Shown here one piece after another: positions 50,670 to 60,259 of a stretch of DNA of 64,000 bases (position 1 is the stretch's first letter; every line of letters begins with the position of its first letter). A program made the position numbers and the translations under genes. The stretch is taken from contig JAETNO010000011.1 in the NCBI GenBank assembly GCA_021768245.1, positions 16,934-80,933 on the forward strand, read 5' to 3'. The DNA is from Bacteroidaceae bacterium. Its GTDB lineage: Bacteria; Bacteroidota; Bacteroidia; Bacteroidales; Muribaculaceae. Under the pieces are notes generated by a model, which was not told where the DNA came from, did not search any database, and worked only from the letters and a program-made list of their open reading frames with translations.

Positions 50670-51239
50670 GTTTTGCTTGTTTTTGATGTGGTTTTTTGGT
50701 TTCTTATCGTTTATCTCTGTTGAATCCCTGCAAAAAGAGTTTAAACGCGATGTCCAAAAAAATGTTTATGTTTAATTAATCACTCGAATTTTTTTGAGTC
50801 ATATGTGTTGAGGGTTGTTTTCGAAAAATAAAACACGTCGCGAGGCAATAATGTTTGTGGGGGGAGGAGCGAGTGCTTATTTTTGTTTTGTATGGCATAT
50901 ATAATAATAGGTGGTGGATATTGGTCGGGGACGTTGTTAAAATGGTCGTTTGTAAAATTTAACATATTGAATCCTATGTGGATTGGAGTCGTGATTTCGC
51001 AGGGCTTATTGTAGTGTTGACTGTAAGATGGAAAAGCGGTTTACGGACGTAAGTCGGGGTAAATGCAGTGAGTTGGATATCGCTTTAGGGTCAAGGTAAC
51101 AGACTTATTGTATCTGCTACACAAACAGAGGCGTCCGGGTGAGGTTGAAATGGAACTAAAATGATAAGGTTTAATGTTTTAAAACATATTTTTAAATAGT
51201 CAAAAATTTGTACATTTGCGGTAGCAAGACTAAAATACC
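50670..51239. other. 570-bp divergent intergenic region
   Basis: The region separates the minus-strand ompA gene from the plus-strand Nudix-type regulator. I see no credible gene; the short frames have poor composition. It holds the regulator's -7 box (TACATTTG, 51210-51217) and an upstream palindrome at 51174-51187. No tRNA or known ncRNA pattern was recognised, but an sRNA cannot be excluded. Confidence 0.5.
51174..51187. promoter_or_regulatory. 14-bp palindrome upstream of the Nudix-type regulator (operator candidate)
   Basis: ATGTTTTAAAACAT is a perfect palindrome that ends 22 bases before the TACATTTG -7 box. It therefore overlaps the expected -33 site. Autoregulation is a reasonable guess. 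I found no identical copy before xylB or uxuA. A different AT-rich palindrome (ATTATTTAAATAAT) lies at 58898-58911. Confidence 0.4.
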
Positions 51240-51953
51240 ATGGACGCACCCCTCGCAAACAATCATATTTCCATCGACTGCGTGGCCTTCGGGTTTGACG
51301 GAGAAAACCTGCGGGTGCTCTTAGTGAAGCGTAACGGGAGCGACCAGGGGGGCGAATTTAATGACATGAAGCTTCCGGGAAGTCTCATCTATCAGGACGA
51401 GGACCTCGACGAGGCCGCGAGCAGAGTGCTCAGGGAACTTACCGGAGTGAAAGATTTAAGCCTTACGCAGTTCAAGGCCTTCGGCTCTAAGGACCGCACC
51501 CGCAATCCACGCGATGTACATTGGCTTGAAAGGGCTCAGAAAGTGAAGGTGGAGCGGATTGTCACAATCGCTTATTTCTCTTTGGTGAAACTCGACAGGA
51601 ATCTGGAGAAGGCCGTAGACCCCTCAACAGCCGAGTGGCGCAGCCTTGCAGAGGTCGGGACACTCGCCTTTGACCATAATCTCATAATAGAGGAGGCTCT
51701 TAAGGCCATACGCCGTGAGACTGACAATAACCGGTCGTTGCTCTTTGACCTTCTTCCCAAGAAATTTACGGCCTCGCAACTGAGGATGCTGACAGAGAGA
51801 ATCTATGACAAGCCTTTGGATGTGAGGAATTTCCATAAGAAAATTTCCCAGTTGCCATATGTAGTGCCCTTGGAGGAAAGGCAGCAGGGGGTGGCCCACA
51901 GGGCGGCGAGATATTACCGTTTCGACCGTAAGGCCTACACCGGAAGCCGCTGA
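51240..51953 (+). CDS. NrtR/AraR-type Nudix transcription regulator
   Basis: 237 residues. The N-terminal Nudix-like domain (ISIDCVAFGFDGENLRVLLV, with the weakened box LPGSLIYQDEDLDEAASRVLRELTG) precedes a winged-helix C-domain (LRMLTERIYDKPLDVRNFHKK). The classical Nudix box G-x5-E-x7-REUXEE-x-G-U lacks several catalytic glutamates, so it is probably a sensor, not a hydrolase. In Bacteroides a member (AraR) controls arabinose genes. Directly downstream are xylB, xylA and the xylose transporter gene, so pentose control is likely. Which sugar it senses is not readable. Confidence 0.88.
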   Translation: MDAPLANNHISIDCVAFGFDGENLRVLLVKRNGSDQGGEFNDMKLPGSLIYQDEDLDEAASRVLRELTGVKDLSLTQFKAFGSKDRTRNPRDVHWLERAQKVKVERIVTIAYFSLVKLDRNLEKAVDPSTAEWRSLAEVGTLAFDHNLIIEEALKAIRRETDNNRSLLFDLLPKKFTASQLRMLTERIYDKPLDVRNFHKKISQLPYVVPLEERQQGVAHRAARYYRFDRKAYTGSR

Positions 51954-52019
51954 GAGCGGTGGATAAAGAATTGACAGTTAACCTGAAAGAATAACAATAA
52001 TAAACACAGCAGTAAAGAT

Positions 52020-53507
52020 ATGTATCTCTTAGGATATGACATAGGAAGCTCCTCGGTTAAGGCGAGTCTCGTCGATGCCGAAAGCGGAAAGACTGTGGCC
52101 TCGGATTTCTATCCGAAGACCGAGGCAGAGATAATAGCCGTTAAGGCCGGTTGGGCCGAGCAGCGCCCGCAGCAATGGTGGGACTGCCTGAAACATGCCA
52201 CCGAGTCGATTTTAGGGACATCGAAAGTGGATGCCAAAGATATCAAGGCTATCGGTATTTCTTACCAGATGCACGGTCTTGTGCTGGTGGATAAGAATAA
52301 GGTGCCTCTGCGTCCGGCAATCATATGGTGTGATTCCCGAGGTGTCCCCTACGGGGAGAAGGCTTTCGCTGAACTCGGCGAAGAGAAATGCCTCAGCCAT
52401 ATCCTCAATTCGCCCGGAAATTTCACCGCCACCAAGCTCGCCTGGGTAAAGGAAAACGAGCCGGATATCTTCGAGAAGATAGACAAAATCATGCTTCCCG
52501 GCGATTATATAGCAATGCGTCTGACAGACAGGATATGCACTACGGTTTCCGGGCTGTCGGAAATGATGCTATGGGATTTCAAGGAGAACCATATCGCTGA
52601 CTTCCTGCTTGAATATCTTGGCTTCGAGGAGGGTATTATCCCTGAAATCGTGCCGACATTCTCTATCCAGGGCCGCGTGACAGCTGAAGCTGCTGCAGAA
52701 CTCGGACTCGCGGAGGGTACCCCCGTGAGCTACCGCGCAGGCGACCAGCCAAACAATGCGTTGAGCCTGAATGTGTTCAATCCCGGTGAGATTGCATCGA
52801 CCGCCGGTACTTCAGGTGTTGTCTACGGTGTGCTAGGCGAGGTGAACTATGACACGAAGTCACGCGTCAACACATTCGCCCATGTCAACCACAGCGACGA
52901 GCAGACTCGTCTCGGAGTGCTGCTATGCATAAACGGAACCGGTATATTGAACTCATGGAGCAAGCGAACCGTGGCTCCTGAAGGTATCAGCTATGCTGAT
53001 ATGAACAATGTAGCCGCCCAGGCTCCTATCGGATGTGAGGGCGTGTCGGTGATTCCATTTGGAAACGGAGCGGAACGCGTGCTCCAGAACAAGGAGGTCA
53101 ACTGTTCAATCCATGGCGTGAACTTCCTGACCCACAATAAGTCTCATCTGCTTCGCGCGGCTCAGGAAGGCATAGTGTTCTCATTCATGTATGGCATGGA
53201 AATCATGGAACAGATGGGTATGCCTATCAATAAAATCCATGCCGGGCATGCCAATATGTTCCTCAGTCCGCTCTTCCGCAACACCCTCGCAGGGGTCAGT
53301 GGCGCGACAATAGAGCTGTATGACACAGACGGTTCTGTTGGCGCGGCGAAGGGAGCCGGCATGGGAGCCGGAATCTATCGCGACAATAACGACGCTTTCG
53401 CCTCACTCGAGAAGATAGAGGTGATTGAACCGGTAGTGGCTGACCGCAATGCCTACCGCGATGCCTACGCCCTGTGGAAGGAACGTCTGTTGAGAGAAAT
53501 CGAATAA
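52020..53507 (+). CDS. xylB: Xylulokinase
   Basis: 495 residues of the FGGY kinase family. The opening YLLGYDIGSSSVKASLVDAE is the first ATP loop. MHGLVLVDKNKVPLRPAIIWCDSR follows, and the second signature is around GDQPNNALSLNVFNPGEIASTAGTSG. It phosphorylates D-xylulose to xylulose-5-phosphate. It lies 66 bp after the regulator and 39 bp before xylA, with no terminator between. Confidence 0.93.
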   Translation: MYLLGYDIGSSSVKASLVDAESGKTVASDFYPKTEAEIIAVKAGWAEQRPQQWWDCLKHATESILGTSKVDAKDIKAIGISYQMHGLVLVDKNKVPLRPAIIWCDSRGVPYGEKAFAELGEEKCLSHILNSPGNFTATKLAWVKENEPDIFEKIDKIMLPGDYIAMRLTDRICTTVSGLSEMMLWDFKENHIADFLLEYLGFEEGIIPEIVPTFSIQGRVTAEAAAELGLAEGTPVSYRAGDQPNNALSLNVFNPGEIASTAGTSGVVYGVLGEVNYDTKSRVNTFAHVNHSDEQTRLGVLLCINGTGILNSWSKRTVAPEGISYADMNNVAAQAPIGCEGVSVIPFGNGAERVLQNKEVNCSIHGVNFLTHNKSHLLRAAQEGIVFSFMYGMEIMEQMGMPINKIHAGHANMFLSPLFRNTLAGVSGATIELYDTDGSVGAAKGAGMGAGIYRDNNDAFASLEKIEVIEPVVADRNAYRDAYALWKERLLREIE

Positions 53508-53546
53508 AATCTATAAATAAAAACAATACTAATAACTCATTTAATT

Positions 53547-54863
53547 ATGGCAGTTAAAGAATACTTTCCCAGCATAGGGAAAATCAAATTTGAAGGCAAG
53601 GATTCAAAGAATCCCATGGCTTACCGTTATTATGACGCTGAAAAGGTGATTCTCGGCAAGCCTATGAAGGAATGGCTCAAATTTGCCATGGCATGGTGGC
53701 ACACTCTCTGTGCTGAAGGCGGCGACCAGTTCGGCACCGGCACAAAGAAATTCCCCTGGAACGAGGGTGCTGACGTCATGACCATCGCAAAGCAGAAGGC
53801 TGACGCCGGTTTCGAAATCATGCAGAAACTCGGTGTGGAATATTTCTGCTTCCACGATACAGACCTTATCGGTGACCTCGGTGATATCGACGACTATGAG
53901 GCACGCATGAAAGAAATCGTAGCATACCTCAAGGAGAAGATGGATGCCACCGGTATCAAAAATCTCTGGGGCACTGCAAACGTGTTCGGTAACGGTCGCT
54001 ATATGAACGGTGCTGCTACAAACCCCGACTTTGACGTAGTGGCTCGCGCTGCTGTCCAGATTAAGAACGCTATCGACGCTACCATCGCTCTCGGCGGTAC
54101 AAACTATGTGTTCTGGGGTGGCCGCGAAGGTTACATGAGCCTTCTCAACACAGACCAGAAGCGTGAGAAAGAGCATCTCGCAACCATGCTCCGCATGGCC
54201 CGCGACTATGCACGCGCCAATGGCTTCAAGGGCACATTCCTCATCGAGCCCAAGCCTATGGAGCCCTCCAAGCACCAGTATGACGTGGATACCGAGACTG
54301 TAATCGGCTTCCTAAAGGCTCATGGCCTCGACAAGGATTTCAAGGTGAATATCGAGGTTAACCACGCAACTCTCGCAGGTCACACTTTCGAGCATGAGCT
54401 CGCAGTGGCTGTCGACAACGGCATGCTCGGTTCAATCGACGCTAACCGTGGCGACTATCAGAACGGCTGGGATACCGACCAGTTCCCCATCGACAACTTC
54501 GAACTTACCCAGGCCATGATGCAGATTATCCGCAATGGCGGTCTCGGCAACGGCGGTACAAACTTTGATGCGAAGACCCGTCGCAACTCCACCGACCTCG
54601 ATGATATCTTCATCGCTCATATCGCCGGTATGGATGCTATGGCCCGTGCTCTCGAAAGCGCAGCCGAACTTCTCGAGAAGTCTCCCTACAAGGAAATGCT
54701 CCGCGAACGCTATGCATCTTTCGATGCCGGCAAGGGCAAGGAATTCGAGGAAGGCAAGCTGACTCTCGAGGACGTGGTGAACTACGCCAAGACTCAGCCC
54801 GAACCTGCCACCACTTCCGGCAAGCAGGAGCTCTATGAGGCTATCGTGGCAATGTATTGCTAA
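53547..54863 (+). CDS. xylA: Xylose isomerase
   Basis: 438 residues. The active-site histidine lies in FCFHDTDL, and the metal ligands lie in FLIEPKPMEPSKHQYD, INHA-equivalent IEVNHATLAGHTFEHEL, and the DANRGD segment. VFWGGREGYMSLLNTD is the usual signature. It is the class II form, as in Bacteroides. It converts xylose to xylulose in the cytoplasm. A hairpin at 54898-54921 follows. Confidence 0.96.
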   Translation: MAVKEYFPSIGKIKFEGKDSKNPMAYRYYDAEKVILGKPMKEWLKFAMAWWHTLCAEGGDQFGTGTKKFPWNEGADVMTIAKQKADAGFEIMQKLGVEYFCFHDTDLIGDLGDIDDYEARMKEIVAYLKEKMDATGIKNLWGTANVFGNGRYMNGAATNPDFDVVARAAVQIKNAIDATIALGGTNYVFWGGREGYMSLLNTDQKREKEHLATMLRMARDYARANGFKGTFLIEPKPMEPSKHQYDVDTETVIGFLKAHGLDKDFKVNIEVNHATLAGHTFEHELAVAVDNGMLGSIDANRGDYQNGWDTDQFPIDNFELTQAMMQIIRNGGLGNGGTNFDAKTRRNSTDLDDIFIAHIAGMDAMARALESAAELLEKSPYKEMLRERYASFDAGKGKEFEEGKLTLEDVVNYAKTQPEPATTSGKQELYEAIVAMYC

Positions 54864-54897
54864 GAACCAGCATCTTCGAAAACTCTATAACGATGCA

Positions 54898-54921
54898 CGT
54901 GCGGCTGCAAAATGCCGCACG
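54898..54921 (+). terminator. Hairpin between xylA and the transporter gene
   Basis: CGTGCGGC and GCCGCACG pair perfectly around an eight-base loop, 35 bases after the xylA stop. A smaller GGG/CCC hairpin lies just downstream with only a short T-run. It may be a weak terminator or a processing site that lowers expression of the transporter gene relative to xylA. Confidence 0.55.
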
Positions 54922-54994
54922 GGCATTTTCCCGTTTAGTAACGCGACTACAATTACAGTAACTAACCCTTCATCACAAACTTCTTACCTTACCC

Positions 54995-56479
54995 ATGAAT
55001 TATCCCCAAAAAGGAAGCAGAGTCTACCTCTTTTCGATTGTGCTTGTCGCAGTGCTCGGAGGTCTGCTTTTCGGCTATGATACAGCCGTGATTTCCGGCG
55101 CGGAAAAGGGCCTGCAGGCATTTTTCCTTGGCGCCAAAGATTTCGTTTACACTGATACTATTCATGGCATCACCTCTTCGAGCGCGCTTCTTGGCTGCAT
55201 CATAGGTAGTGCCCTTTCTGGCTTTTTTGCCTCATATTTCGGCCGCAAGCGTTCTCTTGCCATAGCCGGTGTTTTCTTCTTTCTTTCGGCATTAGGCAGC
55301 TATGCTCCTGAATTCCTGTTTTTCGAACAGGGCGTGCCTACGGCAAGTCTCCTTGTCGCATTTAATTTCTACCGAATTCTCGGTGGCATCGGCGTGGGTC
55401 TCGCTTCGGCCATCTGTCCGATGTATATCGCTGAAGTTGCACCCTCGGAAATCCGTGGTACGCTCGTGTCATGGAACCAGTTTGCAATCATCTTCGGCCA
55501 GTTGGTGGTCTATTTCGTCAACTTCCTTATTCTCGGTGAACACACTCAGCCTGTGATTGAAAAAATCGGCGAGACGATATATCAGGTTTCAGATAGCTCC
55601 GACCCGTGGACAATCGCTACAGGATGGCGCTATATGTTCGGCTCAGAGGCTTTTGTCGCCGGTCTGTTTACAGTTCTTGTTTGCCTCGTGCCTGAGTCAC
55701 CCCGTTACCTCGTGCTTACGGGCAGAGATGAAAAGGCCCTCGGGATTCTCTCCCATATCAATGGATATGACAAAGCGAAAATCATTCTCAACCAAATCAA
55801 GAATACCGCCGAGGTCAAGAGCGAGAAGCTTTTCTCTTTCGGTGTCATGGTAATCTTTGTCGGTGTCATGCTTTCTGTGTTCCAGCAGGCGGTCGGCATC
55901 AATGCTGTGCTCTATTATGCTCCGCGCATATTTGAATCGATGAATATGGGCAACCCGATGGTGCAGACCGTAATCATGGGTATCGTCAACATATCGTTTA
56001 CGCTTGTTGCGGTCTTCTCGGTGGAGAAACTCGGTCGCAAGCCCCTGCTCATCTGGGGTTCTATCGGCATGGCGATAGGTGCATTCGGTGTCGCAATCTC
56101 GAATATCGTGGAAGTGGCTCCGATTGTCCCGGTGGTTTCCATCATGGTCTACTCGGCATCGTTCATGTTCTCATGGGGCCCGATTTGCTGGGTGCTCATT
56201 GCAGAAATCTTCCCGAACACTATCCGTTCGGCAGCCGTGGCCATCGCCGTCGCCTTCCAATGGATTTTCAATTTCATCGTGTCGTCGACTTTCGTGCCTA
56301 TGTACAATATGACGCTCGGAGATATGGGCGATAAGTTCGGTCATATGTTTGCCTATGCTCTCTATGGTATCATCTGTATAGTGGCAGCATGGTTTGTGGC
56401 CGCTCTCGTTCCCGAGACCAAGGGCAAGACTCTCGAGGATATGACCGCCCTTTGGCGCAAGCGTGATAAAAAACAGTAA
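54995..56479 (+). CDS. xylE: Sugar:proton symporter of the MFS (XylE-like)
   Basis: 494 residues with 12 transmembrane helices. The family marks are GYDTAVISGAEKGL (helix 1), GRKRSLAIAG, AEVAPSEIRGTLVSWNQFAI, PESPRYLV, QQAVGINAVLYYAPRIF and PETKGKTLEDM. It is a typical D-xylose/proton symporter length. Its place after xylA makes xylose the likely substrate; arabinose or glucose uptake cannot be excluded. Confidence 0.9.
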   Translation: MNYPQKGSRVYLFSIVLVAVLGGLLFGYDTAVISGAEKGLQAFFLGAKDFVYTDTIHGITSSSALLGCIIGSALSGFFASYFGRKRSLAIAGVFFFLSALGSYAPEFLFFEQGVPTASLLVAFNFYRILGGIGVGLASAICPMYIAEVAPSEIRGTLVSWNQFAIIFGQLVVYFVNFLILGEHTQPVIEKIGETIYQVSDSSDPWTIATGWRYMFGSEAFVAGLFTVLVCLVPESPRYLVLTGRDEKALGILSHINGYDKAKIILNQIKNTAEVKSEKLFSFGVMVIFVGVMLSVFQQAVGINAVLYYAPRIFESMNMGNPMVQTVIMGIVNISFTLVAVFSVEKLGRKPLLIWGSIGMAIGAFGVAISNIVEVAPIVPVVSIMVYSASFMFSWGPICWVLIAEIFPNTIRSAAVAIAVAFQWIFNFIVSSTFVPMYNMTLGDMGDKFGHMFAYALYGIICIVAAWFVAALVPETKGKTLEDMTALWRKRDKKQ

Positions 56480-56504
56480 AATCAATTCTATTTTCGGAAT
56501 AATT

Positions 56505-58061
56505 ATGAAAATTAAACATACAGCTTTAATCCTGTCCATGATTGGCGTGGCCGGGACAGCGGGTGCAGAGGTGACGGTCACACTTATGCCGTCGGAATCT
56601 GCTCCTATCATAGCCAAGGAAATGTATGGCCAGTTTACCGAGCATCTCGGCAACTGCATCTATGGCGGTATATGGGTCGGCGAGGATTCGAAGATTCCGA
56701 ACACCAATGGCTACCGCAACGACGTGATTGAAGCCATTCGGGAGCTGAAGGTTCCTGTGATGCGCTGGCCGGGCGGATGCTTTGCCGACGAATACCACTG
56801 GATGGACGGCATCGGACCACGTTCGGAGCGTCCGCGCATGGTTAATACCAACTGGGGCGGTACGGTGGAGGACAATTCCTTCGGTACACATGAGTTCCTC
56901 AATCTCTGTGAGCTGGTAGGCGTGGAGCCTTACATCAGCGGTAATGTCGGCAGTGGTTCTGTAGAGGAAATCCAGAAATGGATTGAATATATGACCGCTA
57001 CGGATGGCCCTATGGCTCTTCTCCGTAAGAAGAACGGTCGAGAAAAGCCCTGGAAGGTGAAATATTTCGGAGTAGGCAACGAGACCTGGGGCTGCGGAGG
57101 TAACATGACGGCTGAATATTACTCTGACATCTATCGCCGCTATCAGACATATTGCAAGAACTATAGCGGAAACACTCTCTACAAGATAGCCTCCGGAGGC
57201 AATGCTTCGGACTATCACTGGACTGATGTGTGCATGAAAAATGCAGCGAAAATGATGGACGGTATCTCTTTCCACTATTATTACGTGGACGACTGGGCCG
57301 CCAAAGGCTCCGCTACCGATTTCAGCGATGACAACTACTATATGACCATGGGGCATGTCTATGACATAAACGCCGCTATCGAGGGCCATTCCAAAGTGAT
57401 GGACAAATATGACCCTGAAAGACGCGTTGGCCTCATGATTGACGAGTGGGGCACATGGTGGGATGTAGAGCCTGGCACCAATCCCGGGCATCTTTTCCAG
57501 CAGAACACCATGCGCGACGCTCTTGTTGCCGCTGTGTCGCTCAACATTTTCCATAATCATGCCGCCCGTGTTAAGATGGCCAACATCGCGCAGTTTGCCA
57601 ATGTGCTCCAGGCCATGCTCCTCACCAAGGATGAACAGATGGTGAAGACACCGACCTTCTATGTGTTCAAGATGTATATTCCCCATATGGATGCGCGTCT
57701 CGTGCCATTGAAAGTTGACTGTGATGTCCTTGAAGTCCACGGTCGTAAGGCTCCTGTCGTGAGCGCGACCGCTTCTCAGAAGGACGGACGCACAACTATT
57801 TCACTCGCCAACATCCTGCTTGACAAAGCCCAGGAAATCACGATTGATCTCGGGAGCATTATTCCCGTCAAGAACGGCAAGCCCGTTGCAGTCGGTGTAC
57901 AGGGCGAGATTATCTCTGCTAAGGATATCCATGACTTCAATGGATTCGGTGAGGCCGAGAAGGTGAACATCAAGCCGTTTAAGGGTGCTGACCTCAAGAA
58001 TAAGACTGTGCTTAAGGTTAAGCTCCCTGCCGCCTCTGTGGTCACTCTTTCAATTGGCTGA
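56505..58061 (+). CDS. Exported GH51 alpha-L-arabinofuranosidase
   Basis: About 518 residues from the ATG at 56505, which starts a signal peptide (MKIKHTALILSMIGVAGTAGAE); an earlier in-frame ATG overlaps the transporter gene. The GH51 acid/base glutamate lies in FGVGNETWGCGG and the nucleophile in LMIDEWGTWW. MRWPGGCFADEYHW is the conserved substrate-site block. It releases arabinose from short arabinoxylan fragments in the periplasm. It sits with xylose and uronate genes, which fits decorated xylan. Confidence 0.92.
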   Translation: MKIKHTALILSMIGVAGTAGAEVTVTLMPSESAPIIAKEMYGQFTEHLGNCIYGGIWVGEDSKIPNTNGYRNDVIEAIRELKVPVMRWPGGCFADEYHWMDGIGPRSERPRMVNTNWGGTVEDNSFGTHEFLNLCELVGVEPYISGNVGSGSVEEIQKWIEYMTATDGPMALLRKKNGREKPWKVKYFGVGNETWGCGGNMTAEYYSDIYRRYQTYCKNYSGNTLYKIASGGNASDYHWTDVCMKNAAKMMDGISFHYYYVDDWAAKGSATDFSDDNYYMTMGHVYDINAAIEGHSKVMDKYDPERRVGLMIDEWGTWWDVEPGTNPGHLFQQNTMRDALVAAVSLNIFHNHAARVKMANIAQFANVLQAMLLTKDEQMVKTPTFYVFKMYIPHMDARLVPLKVDCDVLEVHGRKAPVVSATASQKDGRTTISLANILLDKAQEITIDLGSIIPVKNGKPVAVGVQGEIISAKDIHDFNGFGEAEKVNIKPFKGADLKNKTVLKVKLPAASVVTLSIG

Positions 58062-58124
58062 GGCAATAACTCACGCATAAGAACGTTTCTTAAAACAACA
58101 ATAAAGTTTATCTAATATCTCAAC

Positions 58125-58793
58125 ATGGCAAAATTCGATAAAATTGCTGTCCTCGCCAAAATGGGTGAGACGGGTGTGGTTCCCGTGTTTTACCACAAGG
58201 ATGCTGAAGTTGCAAAACAGGTGGTGAAAGCTTGCTACGACGGTGGTATCCGCGCTTTTGAATTTACAAACCGTGGCGACTTCGCTCATGAAGTTTTCGC
58301 CGAGGTCGTGAAGTTCGCCGCTAAGGAATGTCCTGAGATGGCTATGGGTGTCGGCTCTATTGTCGACCCCGCTACTGCCGCTCTCTACATCCAGCTTGGC
58401 GCTTGCTTCATTGTCGGCCCGCTTTTCAATCCTGAAATCTCACGTATCTGCAACCGTCGCCTTGTGCCTTATACCCCTGGCTGCGGTACTGTCAGCGAAG
58501 TGGGTGCGGCTCAGGAAACGGGCTGTGACCTCTGCAAGTGCTTCCCCGGCGATGTCCTTGGAACCAAGTTCGTCAAGGGTCTCCTTGCTCCAATGCCTTG
58601 GACCAAACTTATGGTGACTGGCGGTGTTGAACCGACCAAGGAGAACATCGAGGGCTGGATTAAGGCTGGTGTATGGTGTGTAGGCATGGGTTCGAAGCTC
58701 TTCCCGAAGGACCGTGTCGCCGCTCAGGACTGGCAATATGTGACCGACAAATGCCGCGAGGCTCTCGGCTATGTAGCTGAAGCCCGTAAATAA
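58125..58793 (+). CDS. eda: 2-keto-3-deoxy-6-phosphogluconate aldolase
   Basis: 222 residues. The class I Schiff-base lysine lies in DLCKCFPGDVLG. VPVFYHKDAEVAKQVV, MGVGSIVDPATAALYIQLGA, FNPEISRICNRR and KLMVTGGVEPTKENIEGW are the Eda hallmarks. It splits KDPG to pyruvate and glyceraldehyde-3-phosphate, the last step of the hexuronate route whose earlier steps are encoded just downstream (uxuA and an SDR gene). A strong terminator follows, so it may be expressed apart from those genes. Confidence 0.93.
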   Translation: MAKFDKIAVLAKMGETGVVPVFYHKDAEVAKQVVKACYDGGIRAFEFTNRGDFAHEVFAEVVKFAAKECPEMAMGVGSIVDPATAALYIQLGACFIVGPLFNPEISRICNRRLVPYTPGCGTVSEVGAAQETGCDLCKCFPGDVLGTKFVKGLLAPMPWTKLMVTGGVEPTKENIEGWIKAGVWCVGMGSKLFPKDRVAAQDWQYVTDKCREALGYVAEARK

Positions 58794-58821
58794 TTCGTCT
58801 GTCAGTCTGAAAGAAGAATCG

Positions 58822-58858
58822 GCGGGGGCAGAAACTGGTTCTGTCCCCGCTTTTATTT
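58822..58858 (+). terminator. Terminator of the xylose-arabinose-eda block
   Basis: A GC-rich stem (GCGGGGGCAGAA with TTCTGTCCCCGC, one G-U pair) and a five-base loop are followed by TTTTATTTT. It separates eda from the promoter region of uxuA. Confidence 0.92.
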
Positions 58859-58897
58859 TAATATTTCAATCAAATGACGAGCGATTGGCCATCTTGA

Positions 58898-58911
58898 ATT
58901 ATTTAAATAAT
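58898..58911. promoter_or_regulatory. 14-bp palindrome in the uxuA upstream region
   Basis: ATTATTTAAATAAT is perfectly palindromic, about 55 bases before the uxuA ATG. It may be an operator for a uronate regulator. No TAnnTTTG box is clear here, and the AT content makes a chance palindrome possible. Confidence 0.3.
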
Positions 58912-58965
58912 ACATATATTAGGGTTGCCGAAACATTCATTATAAACTAATTTTAAGAGTTACTT

Positions 58966-60132
58966 ATGGAAAAGACTTGGCGTTGGTTTGGCCCAAACGA
59001 TAAGATAACCCTCGACATGCTTCGTCAGATAGGTGTTGAAGGAATAGTCACGGCTCTTCATCATATCCCTAACGGTGAAGTATGGACCCTCGATGAGGTA
59101 GAGAAAATGAAATCGTTTATCGAGAGCCATGGTTTGCGATGGAGCGTTGTGGAGAGTCTTCCGGTTTCAGAATCGATAAAATATGCCGGTCCCGACCGAG
59201 ATGCCCTGATTGAGCGTTACAAGGAGTCGCTGCGCAATCTCGGGAAAGCAGGGGTCAAGACTGTGTGCTACAATTTCATGCCCGTGCTTGACTGGGCCCG
59301 TACCGACCTTGAATATCCTAACGCTAACGGAACATCCAATCTTTATTTCAACCTCGGGGAGTTTGCCTATTTCGATATCCATATCCTTAAACGTGAAGGA
59401 GCGGAGGCGGATTATGATGACAATACTCTTGCCCGGGTGGAGGAGTTGAGGCTTTCAATGACTTCCGAAGGGGAGAAGCGCCTTGTCGATAATATCATTG
59501 TCAAGACCCAGGGGTTTGTCAATGGCAACATATCCGAGAGCGACCTTGACCCGGTCCAGAAGTTCCGCGACCTTCTTGCCCTTTATGATGGGATTGATGC
59601 TGATAAGCTACGCGACAACATGGCTTATTTCCTGAAAGCCATAATGCCCGTATGCCGGGAATATGATATAAATATGTGTGTCCACCCCGACGATCCTCCG
59701 CGTCAGATTCTCGGTCTTCCGCGTATAGTCACATGTGATGATGATATACAGGCGTTCCTCGATGCAGTCCCTGATTCCCATAACGGACTGACTTTCTGTG
59801 CCGGTTCACTGAGTGCCGGCGAACAGAACGACGTGTGCTCCCTTGCCCGTAAATATGCCAAGCGTACACATTTCGCTCATCTTCGCATCTGTCGCGTCCT
59901 CCCGGGAGGAGATTTTAAGGAAGCTTCCCATCTCGATCCGCGTCTGATTTATGTGGTGAGGACATTTGAAAAGGAAAATCCGTCAATACCGATGCGTGTT
60001 GACCATGCCGAACTGATGCTTGACGATGCCGACAAGGGATATAACGCCGGTTATTCATTCCATGGTCGCATGCTCGCTCTCGGAGAGATTTCAGGAGTGA
60101 TGGCTACGGTCCGCTCGGAGCTTGATTCTTGA
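58966..60132 (+). CDS. uxuA: Mannonate dehydratase
   Basis: 388 residues. The opening EKTWRWFGPNDKITLDMLRQ and IVTALHHIPNGEVW are typical. The metal-binding residues sit in NMCVHPDDPPRQILGLPRIV, LTFCAGSLSAGEQNDV, THFAHLRIC and the DHAELM segment near the end. It dehydrates D-mannonate to 2-keto-3-deoxygluconate. The partner reductase gene follows and eda precedes. The isomerase (uxaC) and KDG kinase genes of the route are not in the window. Confidence 0.95.
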   Translation: MEKTWRWFGPNDKITLDMLRQIGVEGIVTALHHIPNGEVWTLDEVEKMKSFIESHGLRWSVVESLPVSESIKYAGPDRDALIERYKESLRNLGKAGVKTVCYNFMPVLDWARTDLEYPNANGTSNLYFNLGEFAYFDIHILKREGAEADYDDNTLARVEELRLSMTSEGEKRLVDNIIVKTQGFVNGNISESDLDPVQKFRDLLALYDGIDADKLRDNMAYFLKAIMPVCREYDINMCVHPDDPPRQILGLPRIVTCDDDIQAFLDAVPDSHNGLTFCAGSLSAGEQNDVCSLARKYAKRTHFAHLRICRVLPGGDFKEASHLDPRLIYVVRTFEKENPSIPMRVDHAELMLDDADKGYNAGYSFHGRMLALGEISGVMATVRSELDS

Positions 60133-60259
60133 TTTTTCTATAATCAATTTTAACAAGTAATATATGATTCTTAAGACCTCCGTTGATTATAGATTCGTCA
60201 ACATTAATTTTAAGAGTCACATAATAGTTACCTAACACAATTAAACTAAGTTCCAGTCT

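Noticed and set aside
56526..57740. 404-codon minus-strand frame opposite the GH51 gene
   Set aside because: The GH51 gene on the plus strand has all catalytic motifs; the antisense frame has none and follows from codon bias.
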